From assembly GCA_947579605.1 (NCBI GenBank), contig OX388314.1, forward strand, positions 1,736,001-1,800,000: a stretch of DNA of 64,000 bases, written 5' to 3'. A model generated the notes under the pieces. That model did no database searches, was not told where the DNA came from, and was given only the letters and a program-made list of their open reading frames with translations. The DNA is from Athripsodes cinereus (Eukaryota; Arthropoda; Insecta; Trichoptera; Leptoceridae). How positions within the stretch are numbered: the stretch's first letter is position 1; each line of letters opens with the position of its first letter. The translations under genes were made by a program, and so were the position numbers. Shown in pieces: positions 1 to 12,346 of this stretch.

Positions 1-3000
1 TAATAAAGACAATATGGAAGATAGTGTGAAGCCATTGTACACATTCTCAGGACATCAGTTGGAAGGGTTCGCAATGGATTGGTGTCAAACAGATCAAGGG
101 GTAAGTTATTGGACAAAATGTTAATTGTAAATTTAGCACATTAAACTATCAGATAAGGCTTAAAAAAGACAACCTCACCTTATTTTGTAGTTCCCCAGAT
201 GAACTAGAGCGGACTAAATAAAGTGATGTTATCTTTTCGAAGCCATTCTTATCAAAAGATTATAATTAAAGTTTGTGCAGTATTATTTATTTATTTATTC
301 ATTCTTTACTGTACATTGATAAAAAACAATTACATAAAAGGTACCTATACATTCAAATTAATTAAATATATTAATTTATGTTTTTTTTAAATATCATAAA
401 ATACAAATAAAGATTTTTTTGTATTTATTTATTCTTTACTATACATCGATTACAAGCAAATTTACACAAAATATATACAAATCCAATACAATCATAATAG
501 CAATATACAGAGGGTGAGTATGTATTAGAGGTGCAATTACTTCCAACTAACCTAAATGTTTAGTATTGGATTTTAATTTTATAATATTTTTAAAATGAAT
601 TACATTTTTATGGAAAAGTCGATGCTTGAAGAATGAATTATTGCATCGAAGGAGTACCAGTGTCCTCCCGGATAGTGCAGAAGTCTTGTGGACTTCCATT
701 TATCCAAAATTCTATCTTATCCACTGCAGAAGTGCCATAATGGGCAGCCTGAAGGGCTGGCAAAAGATTTTAAAAGACATTTTTAAAGAATGAATCGTAA
801 AAATCTGTCATTCTCTACTTTCAGGCACAATATGACCATATTACTTATTGTGAGTGTATTTGATTCAAGGTTCTAGCCACAGGAGATTGTAGAAGAGACA
901 TTCATATATGGAAACCAAACGAGGCTGGAACATGGAGTGTAGATCAGAGACCTTTAGTTGGACACACAGCATCTGTAGAGGACATACAGTGGTCCTCAAA
1001 TGAAAGGTAGATCTTTGCAAAGGTTCCGGGTGAATATAATTCTGTTGAATTCTAATGTCACAAACTAGTGCCATAAAAAATAATACATTCAGTGGCATAC
1101 CACATCACTGAAATGAAAATGTTAATGTCTCATCCATGGTGTTTTATAAATACCTGCCCTTATCAATGCACTTGAATACTTATAGATAAGACTAAAACCT
1201 ATTAATATTTCAGAAATGTCCTAGCAAGTTGTTCCGTTGATAAGACAATCAGGATATGGGACACAAGAGCAGCCCCCAGCAATGCCTGCATGCTCACTGT
1301 AGATAATGCACATCAAAGTGATGTCAATGTCATATCATGGAATAAAAATGAACCATTCATTGCTAGCGGTGAGTACATGAAAAATATCTCTGCGCAAAAT
1401 CTGTCATTTTACAACTTAACCACAATGCACAATCAAAGAGAAAATGCTCAGTACAGTTGAAAATCCCATGTCTGGAAGCACAGACACAAGTTCCTTAACT
1501 TTTTCAATTAGTGCATGGGAATTTAATTTCAACATTTTGATAGAAACAAGATTTTCAATGTAATGTCTGTAAATAAAAAAATTATCTCGAAGACAAATGC
1601 TTTGAATCAATAATCTTTGAATATTTGTTTTAAAGAATATTGTCGCATAGTTGTGCATAGTTGTGCAAAATTCCTTGCGCCTTGGCCTTCGTATCAACGC
1701 TGGTAAAACGGAGTACATATGTAATAGTACATGCACGAGTACTCACACCCCACTAATGGTTGGCAATTCCCAAATATCTCAGGTTAGTAAATTCAGGTAC
1801 CTGGGAGCAACCATAACGCCAGAGGGTGATCTCCGGTCGGAATTACCAATCCGCATAGGAGCAGCTAGCGGGGCTTTCAACAACATGAACAAAGTTTGGA
1901 AGGCGTCTGGACTCAGCATCAGGACAAAATGTCGCTTGTTCAATGCGTGCATCATCCCAATCCTTCTATATGGCTGCGAGTCTTGGCACTTAACCAAGGC
2001 TCAAGAGCGGAAGATACTAAGCTTTGAAAACAAGTGTCTTAGAAGGATTTTGGATGTCAGATGGTATGAACATGTTACAAATGATGCTGTGCGCCGGCGC
2101 ACCCAGCAGAGACCTGTAATCTCCGTAATACAAGAGAGACGATGGTCCTGGCTGGGACATGTTTTGAGAATGCCCAATGATAGTTGGCCAAAAAGAGCAC
2201 TGTTCTTCCGTCCGCAGGGGTTCCGTCGGCCCGGGCGTCCCTCTTTCACAATACACCGTTCCTATGACAACGATATCAGAGCGCAAGGAATGTCGTGGGA
2301 AGAGGTGACGCAATTGGCACAGAGACGCTCTGAATGGAGGAGGCTGGTTTCTGCCCTGTGCTCCCGAGAGGAGCGTTGAGGGCGATGATGATGATGATGA
2401 GTTGTGCATATGCATTTTAGCTTTAAATAAAAAATTATATTACAACATTAGCATTAAAAGGCATTAGCCATTTTTGTGATTAAATAAATAAATAAACATT
2501 AATTTCTTAACATTTTAGGCGGTGATGATGGTCTGTTACACATCTGGGACTTGCGTCAGTTAGGCAACAGTCAGGCAGCTGTGAGTTTCAAGCATCACGT
2601 GGCCCCTGTGACATCTGTAGAGTGGCATCACAGTGAGGGTAGTGTATTAGCTAGTGCTGGGGAGGATAATCAGTTGGCTCTGTGGGACCTGGCCGTGGAG
2701 AGAGATGACGAACAAGAGGAAGGGCAGGATGATCTCAAGGTATGGAACTAATATTTATGTTGTGAGATTATAAAAAATATTTTTAGCCATCACCTTTCTA
2801 TCACTTTGTTAGTTCATAGTTTTTAACCCATGATTTTATAAAACTATGATAAAACAGTCTATTGTTTCTCACTTAGAAGAAAGTATGACATATATTTTAA
2901 ATTTCAACAGCTTTTCTAAAGATGAAAATGTTTTTAATCAAGTGTTTTTTCAGACTTCTACTTTATTTATATAACTAATCACCAATTTGACAATGTTTTT

Positions 3001-3382
3001 TTTTTTAGTAATCTTTTTAACCCATAAGAATGAAATGGTATAAATTTAAACATATAAATTCGATCGGTTGGTAACGCAATTTATTTTATCCAAGAACACA
3101 CTGAATAGATGAGAGTTGTCTGAATAGAGGGCATTAATTTTCATATTACTAATAAGAGTAGTTTTAAAGGATATATAAGCAATAACAGATACATACAAAT
3201 GAACTCCAATATTTATTAGATTATGTTACTATTTGTTCCAGGACCTTCCACCTCAGTTGCTGTTCATCCACCAAGGTCAGACAGACATCAAGGAGTTACA
3301 CTGGCACCCACAACTTCCAGGAGTTGTCATATCTACAGCTCATACTGGATTCAATGTATTCAAAACTATCAGTGTCATTTAA
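1..3382 (+). CDS. GRWD1: GRWD1-like WD40 ribosome-assembly protein, 3' half (partial)
   Basis: Five exons give the C-terminal 250 residues: 1..100 (open at the window edge, frame from base 2), 870..1006, 1214..1368, 2519..2739 and 3242..3382, all with GT/AG ends and consistent phases. The protein reads through successive WD40 blades (SFSGHQ-like GH start, [67 protein letters not shown]) and ends [10 protein letters not shown], collinear with animal GRWD1. The family is a nuclear/nucleolar histone-binding WD40 protein acting in 60S ribosome biogenesis (yeast Rrb1 relative); that role is family knowledge. The acidic [10 protein letters not shown] loop after DLAVERD matches the family. The N-terminal half lies before the window. 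Intron 3 carries a LINE fragment (1660..2399) and intron 1 a short repeat. The gene is convergent with IFT172. Confidence 0.93.
642..768 (+). repeat. Interspersed repeat R3 (GRWD1 intron 1)
   Basis: The segment shares a long, slightly diverged match with 25508..25640 in IFT172 intron 1, around the words AGAAGTCT, GGACTTCCATTTATCC and TGGGCAGCCTGA. A third partial copy lies near 38933..39000. Class unknown. Confidence 0.6.
1660..2399 (+). mobile_element. 5'-truncated LINE (family LINE-A) with (GAT)n tail and 11-bp TSD
   Basis: An open frame runs from the 5' end to the stop at 2377..2379 and encodes the C-terminal part of a non-LTR reverse transcriptase: thumb-like [14 protein letters not shown], then [36 protein letters not shown] and a basic RRPGRPSF tail. 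These blocks are typical of insect endonuclease-reverse-transcriptase LINEs (RTE/CR1-like). Just after the stop come (GAT)n repeats. The 11-bp word agttgtgcata flanks the element at 1649..1659 and 2400..2410, a target-site duplication expected from target-primed reverse transcription. The reading frame is uninterrupted, so the insertion looks fairly young. The catalytic YADD region is missing. The element sits in GRWD1 intron 3 on the sense strand. Confidence 0.88.
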
Positions 3383-3933
3383 ATTAAGCATATAAACCAT
3401 AAAAAAAAAACAATTGAGACTTTTACTTATTTAGTTTCATATTTTCCTAATATTTACTTATTTTGTTCCTCTTGAGAATTTGAGGGAGTCACTCCCGGGA
3501 CAGCCTTAAAGTAGAAACTTAATCATATGTATGTCTTAAGAGACGACAAACTGATATTTTTGAAGACAGGCTTAAAAATGTATGAATTAGTGAACAAAAT
3601 TTGTGACAATTAATAATACTTACAATTGGAACTCACACAAAAGTGTCACATTTTATCAAATTTGTGACAAAAGTGCTTTCAAAATTTTATAATGTTAAAT
3701 AAAAATAATAGGCGCCCTTGAGACGGTCTAGGGACTGTTAAACGGTGTCAAAACAAAATCATCATCATGCAAAAGTGTGTAGTTTGGTGACATTTATTTC
3801 CTTAAACGTTTGTCGGTGAAGCTGAGGAATTTTATCTTACTAACACAGTTCACAAACACAATTGTTTTCAATATATGCATATTTATTAGTACTCTCATTA
3901 CAAGTAAATAAAAGGTAGGATGCACATAAGTTT
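3383..3933. other. Convergent intergenic spacer between GRWD1 and IFT172
   Basis: About 550 bp separates the two stop codons, so the genes are tail-to-tail. A + strand AATAAA at 3698..3703 could serve GRWD1. A TTTATT at 3882..3887 is AATAAA on the minus strand, about 50 nt past the IFT172 stop. No other gene or repeat was recognised here. Confidence 0.5.
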
Positions 3934-6900
3934 CTATGTGAGAGTGTAGTCATCTGCACCACACCATGCTGTAAGGAACCTCCTGCAGTCTGCTGCATCA
4001 CTGGTGGGCTCAGTACTGCAATGCAGAACTATCTTAGCCCAGGCATCACGATTAGCCGATCTGCCTGTAAACATAATTTTGATTTATTTTCATACCATTT
4101 TATATCTGGAATGCAAGAAAAAGCTAGGCATTGGTTCATAACACCAGAACAAAAACATTCAAAAAACCTCGCTGCAGGTTTTTCACCAAAGAAAAGTAGA
4201 GATATTTTCACACTATACAGAGAGAATAATGAATTCTCACCAAAGAATTCTAACAGGACACTGTATACTCAACAAACACTTATATAGATTCTGCATGAAT
4301 GAACATAAAACTCTGTTAAATCTTCTTGCAGAATGTGAACCAATAATCCAAACAAGAGCCAAAATATGCTTCTCTGATCAAGAACAGATCAGAGGGACTA
4401 GCCCACACAAAATTTTGAATTTCTTTCAGGTTTTAGGTCCGTGGGAAACCATCGAACCACCAAATCTTACAATAGACTACACTGAAAGTCGATGTGGGCA
4501 GGATCGTTAGATATAGATTTTTTATCTTATAGAAATATAAAGCATCTCGGAGTGATCATTTCCTTATGTAATTTGAAACTAGTGTTTCTTTCTACTATAG
4601 ATTATTGATCCCGAGAGAGGTCATCAGGTCATTATCAATCTAAGATTATGGAATTCTACTACGTGTGCACCGACACAATTAATAGATCATTTTCTTACCA
4701 TTAGTGAAGTTGACAACTCTTGTAGAGAGGGGGTAGCCAGTGAGAACACAAGCAGAATCACCTGGACCCAGACAGCATTCATACAAGCCTCTCTTATCCA
4801 CTGGGAGAGCCTGTAAGCAACACAATTTAACATCAAAATAGATTATGAAGATGAGATTTGGAAAAGTATAAGTAATACTATACTATACTCTCACACCACA
4901 TTCCAAATGGGATGAGCAAAAAGGACAGAACATCATCCTTTTACGCTCTTCGCCATCCTTTTACCATCTATTCACTCCACATGTCAAATACAAGTGAAGA
5001 GTTGAAAATATTAGAACAAGGCTCAGGAAAAAAGATATCTAGTTTTGAAATAAGTTTCTTAGAACAATACTGAATGTCAGATGGTATAAACAGTTCACAA
5101 ATGGTGTTAAGCACTAACACACTTATAAAGATCTGTACTCTATGTAACACAGGAGAGAGACGGTGGTTCTGGCTGGGTCATGTTTTTAGAATGCGCAATG
5201 ATAGTCGGCATAAAAGCACAGAGTCTCTGACAGCCTGGACTGCCTTTTTTCACAATAGACTTATATTAGAGCACTAAGCACAGCACTGATCTGCTGGCTA
5301 CCCCACTTGTGGGATATGCCGTGATGGTATAGTAGTAGTAGTAGTAGAGCACTAAGGATGTCGTAAAAAGAGGTGACTGGATTGGTGCACAATCATTTTA
5401 AATGGAGAGAGCTTGTTTCTATCCCCTGTTTTTTCAAGCGAAGCAAATGAAATAATATAATATTATATACAACAGTGATTGTGACATTTCATACCTGTGT
5501 AACATTCTGATCCAGAGAAATAGCAAGCACCCACTCCCTGACCTCGTCATGCTCCTGTGGGGAGAGTGTACTGCCACCCAACACTACTTCTTGAGGAAAA
5601 TCTGTCTCTCCTAGAATATATGCATATTTTTTTTTTATTAAAAACAAATTTCAGAAAATAAATATTTATAGCATATATTCTGTAGCCAAAAAATGTATTG
5701 TTTTTCCATTCATAAAGTTTCCAATAACAGTGTAATAATATTTTTTTATTTTTAAAGATACAACGCTTTAAAAATATGGCAACACAATTTTTAATTTACG
5801 TTGTCAATAATAGTATCTAATTTTTAAGACATTTTACATCTTAAATTCAGCGATGAGGCTTGCCACCCATCCTGAATGTCTTGATTTTATATTGGCACGA
5901 AGAGGACAGTTTGCATGAATCTTACGTGCAGCTGATCTGCTGGCTACCCCACTTGTGGGATATGCCGTGATGGTATAGTATAGTACAGTAAACCCTCGCT
6001 ATTTCGAACCCCGTTATTTCGAAATTCGTCGTAATTCGAAATATTCCCCCTAAAAATGTCCCCATAATGAAATTTTCATACAAAATACATTTATAATTCG
6101 AAATCCCCGCTAATACGTAATTCGAAATAATATTTGGTCCTTTCAAAACAAAACAATAGAAATTTGTATATTGTAATTCGAAAACATTTGGTTGCCATAA
6201 AAAATACCCTTGTTTTTTCCCAAAGCTCCTTCAGGGACAATAAAACTTATTATGTGAAATTTCACACTAATACACATAAAGGACCTACCCACTACCCAGC
6301 TACATAATAATATTTAACAACGGGATTTCCAAATTTCGTAGATCTCCTATGTTGTATGTAAACATCGTAAATGTATTGTATTTCAATATGTACCTATGTA
6401 TCTACAGCTGTTTTGAGTATGTACCAGGTACCTGCTACCTATGTATATCCTCTGGCTCATAGCGTGATATGTACATTATGTACTTCCGTGTTGTTCATGG
6501 GCGTCTCGTCATACGTACCTATACCTACTCGAAATATTTTGTGTTTTAATATTTTTATTTTCCATTCCAAATAAATAAATATTTTATATCCGAACTTTTA
6601 TACACGTTTTAAATACAAATTTGGTCAAAAATATTTTTCCCATTTTTTAACATTTATAGTGAACTTTTAGTAACGTGTGTGAAGTGAAGCATTAAAATTA
6701 TGTATTTTTAAATATTCGACTGTGTTTTAGGTACGTATTTATATTTGTGTATTGTTTAGGTAGGTACATACATATTTAGATTTACATGTGTGTGTAATTT
6801 AATTATGTCAAAAACTGTTAGTTTCATCAATATTTTGTTACCTTCATTGTGCAAAATGCAAGGATTGGACAAAAACGTGGTATGTGATAGAAGCTTATTA

Positions 6901-9900
6901 CATTTATGATAAACCACGATACGCCCATGACGTCTTTATTACGTATGTTTTACTACAAACCAACACCACCTGCTACAAACTATTCCATTCTTGTATAAAG
7001 GGTCGCCTGTTTATTTGTAATGCGTATAAGAGTAGTAGAAATTGTTAGCCCTTTCCATGCGGCTCTTTCATCAGCCTTACAAATGTTTTTTTTGTTTGAA
7101 CGCGCGAAATTTAAAAAAACCCAAGTCCAAATCAGCTGTTTCTATTATGTATGGTACCTATGGCTATAATATATATTATAGACTGCGTATATCAAAATTA
7201 TTTCGAAAATTTCGATTTATCGGGGTTTTCGCTAATTCGAAATCAGATTTTCGAGGTCCCTTGGATTTCGAAATAACGAGGTTTTACTGTATATTTTTTT
7301 TTATTTGTTTAGATTTTGAATTTGTTTTAAATTTTACATTATTAAATTGTTTTGAAATGCATAAATAAATATCAAGGATGATAATATAATAAAAACACAA
7401 AATATATGTGCACATCCAAAGCAAGAAACATAAAGTGAAAAAGGGAAGGAAGAAAGAAGGTAACAGTAAAGGCAAACACACCACAGAAAGAGATGACTCA
7501 AATGTCACAAAACTGATTTTGAATGAAATCAAGTACTAATATTTTTAACTGCTTTCAAGCAAAGGATTATATTATAAGAAAAAATTATTATGCAGAATGC
7601 GTAAGATTACCAAAATCGGCATGATCCAACGTAGTGTCCCCGCCGTCTCCGTCTGCTGCCTCCGCAAGGTCCAGGTATCTATTTAGCATCACCAGAGCTT
7701 CTCCCTCCCTCTCAGACTCACGCAGAAGCATACCAGCTTCGTAGAATGCTGAAATAGACAACACATATATTTTCTTTTTTGCTTTTGTTGTGTATTTTAC
7801 TTACTGATTTTTAATGTATAAGTAAACAGAAAAATCTTCTACAGAGTATTAGAAATCTAATTTAGAGACTTTTAAAATACAATTAACAACAGTTTTAATT
7901 ACTTTACCATTATCAGCTGCAATGATATCCGTGTGCCTTAGCAGAGCCGTGGCTGACCTGAGTGCTAGAGGCTTGAGTGGTGTGGTATGTCTGCATGCTT
8001 CTCTCATACACAATAATGCCGCTGCTTCCACACCTCTCTGAACTAAGCCCTCTGCCTCGTTACTGCTGTTTATCAACTGTCAACATGAAAACAAATTGAG
8101 TGTTAGAAATAAATAATGCAAGAAAAATATAGATAGCCATAAAGAATACATAATACCTATGTAAGACAAATGATCCAGACAATTAGAATATATTTTCTAT
8201 TTTCTAGTTTTTTAATATGTCATGCTTAGATGAATATTAGGGATCAGAAAACATGAAAAAAAAATGGAAGAGGCTCTCTTCCAAGAGTAGAAGGAAATAT
8301 GTTGAGAAGACAAGATGGAAGAATATCACTATGCAGTGATAATCTCGCCACATTGTACATTGTCTCAGTAAATTTATTGCACTATGAAAAAAATGTACTT
8401 ACTATAGTATGTAGAATATTTCTGAGGTCCCTAAGCATGGAGAAGGGTGCCTTGTTGAGAGCGGAGGCTCTGGCCAACAGAGGAGGTGCTAGAGAAGGTG
8501 GAGGTCCTGGTGCAGCACTCGCCCAGTGTGACAGTACGTGGATGGCAGCGCAAACACCTCCAATTAAAGAACCATCACGATTCTGAAACATGCACATATT
8601 GATTAACGCCAATGTATGATTGGTGAACGCTGTCCATGGATTTATTATCACTAAAGCCAGCCTATAGCCAATTCGCAATAGTTGAGATGCCTTTCTCGCT
8701 TCTTTCCACTAGATTTTGCACATGACGTAACATTGTTGTAAAATCTAATAGTGTAAATGAACAATGGCGTGGATAATCAATGACTTTTTACATTGTACAC
8801 GCATTTTCATCCCCTTGTCCTAGTTGAGTTGGGTTCACATTGCACTTAGGTACTTCCTCCAGAATGCCCTGTACTAGCTACTGCTTCCAGGACTTCTGTC
8901 CTACCCAAATCAAATCCTACAACACACATGTTTCACACTTATCCTTATCAGCTTTTTCTGTGTCACTCCACCGGTATTTTACTTTCTTCCATAGCTTCCA
9001 TAGATCTACACACATTTCATTTCTTAAATATTGACGACTGTTACATACCTGATAATTGAGTGTATCCGGATGTTGTAGCAATGTGGCAGCCCAACGTGTG
9101 GCTATTCGTGTTGTCACAGCGGGCCCTGCAGCAGTAGCAGCCTCTATAGCAGCACTCCACTCCCCTCTCTTGGCTAACTGGTCGGCTCTATTGCTGCCAC
9201 TCTCAACTGGAACTACAAAGTGAAAGAATTAGAATTATCACCCGGCAAAGAATTAGTCTCCCACTCTTTTCTGTAAGTTTATGAGTGTCCCTATGAAAGG
9301 CAGGTGTTCAGTTATTAAAGATATTATACATCTTGAATTCAGCGATAAGGTTGACACTCATCCTGAATGTGCTTTAATGGAAGAAATCTCTTTATAGTGA
9401 TTATCTCGCCACTATATAATTATTATCATCCTAGTATTTTAAATTTTGTACAGTCCCATCATCCAGGAGTTTCCATTACCTTTCTATACAAAGATACATT
9501 TTTCATTTTTATTTTTCACAATATATTGATATTGAGATATTGAGGGGCACCCAGGTAGGGGCTATAAGCCTCTTTAATCTATTCAATGAATAATCTGAAG
9601 TACACATTGACCATTTTGTTCTTCCGTGAACTTCGAAAGAAAGGCAAGAAGTCTTACCATTGTTATTGTCTGTAGATTCTGTGTCTCCGTGCATGTTGAG
9701 GAGGGCATTCTGCAGTCTGACACCCATCTCTTCTTGACCAGCTTCCGTTAATCTGGAAAATATATATTTCAATATGTTTTTCTTAAACTGCAAGTTTACC
9801 TGGGAAATTTCAATTAACTATTAGACAACTGTGTACCTTTGTGCAATGTGTGGGGCAACCTGCCTTGCCTGCGAAGCAGAAAGATGGTCCCTGGCCAAAC

Positions 9901-12290
9901 GGGCGGCTCTAATGGTAGCTCTTTCAACTGTGCCTGCCCCAACACTCTCCACAGAGAGAGAAAGTAAACCTTGGATTGCTTCCAAATATTCTCCACTGCA
10001 AATTTTAAAAAAAGTTACAGAAAAGATATTTTTGTGGAGTCCCTGGAACAGAAAATGTCTCATTCTTTTCTGTAAGTTTTCGAATGTCCTGTGAAAAGCG
10101 GGTATTTGTTGGTTGTATTGATGACAATTATCAGGACCAAAGACTTCACAAATTCTAAAAAGCATAGTAGAATAAGAATTAGGATTTTTTAAATTCAGGC
10201 ATACCTTATTACTGAATGGAAAATGTTAAAGAAAAAAGTGGGGAGTCTATGGTGCACACAATATGTAATTATGATTTATCTGGTGAAATTCAGTATACAA
10301 ACTTGTTAGCATGCTGTGCGGCATTTCTAAGTATAGTCTCGGGATCTAATGCCTCCTGGTCCTCTGAGTCCCCTCCCTCCAGCATTCCGCCACTCCTGGC
10401 AGCCTCCATCTTCAGAGCTCTCACTGCCTGGGGCAGATACTCCTCACACACACGTATAGCATCACTCCACATGCCTGTAATTACAAAAATTACAAAATTG
10501 CACATACAAATTTAAGTTTCAAGTATCCTCAATCTAACAAAAGAATATTGATAAAACAAATGAGGTGATGAGTTGCTTGATGGTACAGTCTCTAATTTTC
10601 AATTGCGAATAGCCAGATTTGATATTTTCCGCTGCTAAACTACTCCATCTTTGCGACACAAGCACATTGCTTAATATGAAGGTATGTATATGGGGTGTAT
10701 TCAGGTTTTTACAAATCAAAATTCAGCTTTCTGAAAACAAAAAATAATTGTTCATCTTCCACTGACCATTCTCCTTGTAGTGTCGGATGATCTCTTGTGG
10801 TTGTCCAGCCCTGATGATAAGAGCTTCATACAGAGTTATATCTCCCTGTTCCTCAGCCCATTTGGCATACTCCCTCAGAACTTCTTGTTCCTAAAAGAAA
10901 ATAACATTGAAATTACAACTGTTGTCTATGGAAATTGTGTGTGGCAGATAGATATAAGGGATAGTCGTCTATGGTGACAGGGTGGGAGTGAAAAAAAAGA
11001 TCAACTGTTTACAGCAACATATTGACATCTTCAGGGTTGAGTTTAAACATAGTTTTACAACGAAACATTATATTATTCAACTTACAAACACAAATTTAAT
11101 TATATTTTTTTTGAAAATAAAGATACCAGAAGCACAAAATTAACACGTACCTTCTCAGGAGCATGTTTCTCAGTCAATGCTAATGCCCTGGCATACTGCT
11201 GAGCGTGTAGCCACATGTCAACAGCTTCTGATGCTCCTCCCCCTTTTATGAACTCTTCTTCCGCTTCCTCCAACTGGAAAATAGTTTTTATTTACTTATT
11301 GCAAATATCTAACTTTTGTTGATAGGGAATATAATGATGGCCTTCAGAAACTCAACAATATGCAAAGCAGAACCGATCCAGTAGACAAAATGACCATCTG
11401 CAATAGACCGACCTATCCTTACATATATTCAACAAATATAGATTCTTATGGAAAGCGTGAAATTAAGAATCAAGGCTACGAAAATGCAAGACTTCAGAGG
11501 AGTGGCTGAAGTAGGAATTATGATGGTTGGATCATGTACTCTGCATGCTAGAGAAAAGGTTAACATCAAGATTTTTAGAGGCTATGGGAGAGGGCTGATC
11601 AAGGTATGTACAATGGAAAATATTTTTAATGCCTCTTCAGCTGCTGAGAAATAATTTGACCTACCTTTCCTTGATCCTCGAGGTGCGCAGCCATCTGAGC
11701 CCTCACAGCAGCTTCCAGATGTGGGGCCCCAGCCTTGCAAAGATCCAAGGCACGTGCCCAGCGTCCACCTCTGGCGGCCCACCTCACTCCTGCCTCCACA
11801 CCTCCCCTGGCTTGCAATACACGAGCGGCAGCTGCCGGATCTTCAATCCAATTGGACCATGCCACTAAAACCTGAATACAAAATCAGTTTAATGAAAACA
11901 CTACAACGATAATAAAAAAAAAAATAACAGATAAATCTAGTTTTTGTTCTATACCTGTTCTTGTATCTGAGGTGGAGCATGACTCTGAGCCACTCTGTAA
12001 GCATCTTCCCATTGATCTGCACCTCTATACATCTGGATAGCACTCTTCCAATCATCTGGAATTATTTTCAATCAGAATCCGTTTGTGGATGTGTATGGTT
12101 AGTTGTGTGAGTTATATGTGTAATAACTGGTTTCATATAAGAAACTTTATTTTATATTTAAAGTGAAATTTTGGTGTCATAAACTAACTTTAAATATGGA
12201 TTATGTATGTATGATTATGGCTTTGCAGCCGAAACATATGTCACATTATTTAAAATATTTTTTGTAAAACAAATAAATTGTAATTTATAA

Positions 12291-12346
<56 letters not shown>

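Noticed and set aside
1651..2379. 242-codon frame in GRWD1 intron 3 as a host gene
   Set aside because: It is bounded by an exact 11-bp target-site duplication and encodes a truncated LINE product.
7042..7368. 108-codon + frame as a pogo transposase
   Set aside because: It has no DDE/DDD signature or CENP-B-like helix-turn-helix, and runs past the right terminal repeat at 7289.
8382..8678. 98-codon minus-strand frame as a separate gene
   Set aside because: Its core is exon 30 of IFT172 (8403..8582) read through both splice sites.
12293..12343. Sequencing gap or artefact suggested by a 51-nt A run
   Set aside because: The exact 12-bp duplication on both sides explains it as the tail of a retroposon, though its precise length may be unreliable.
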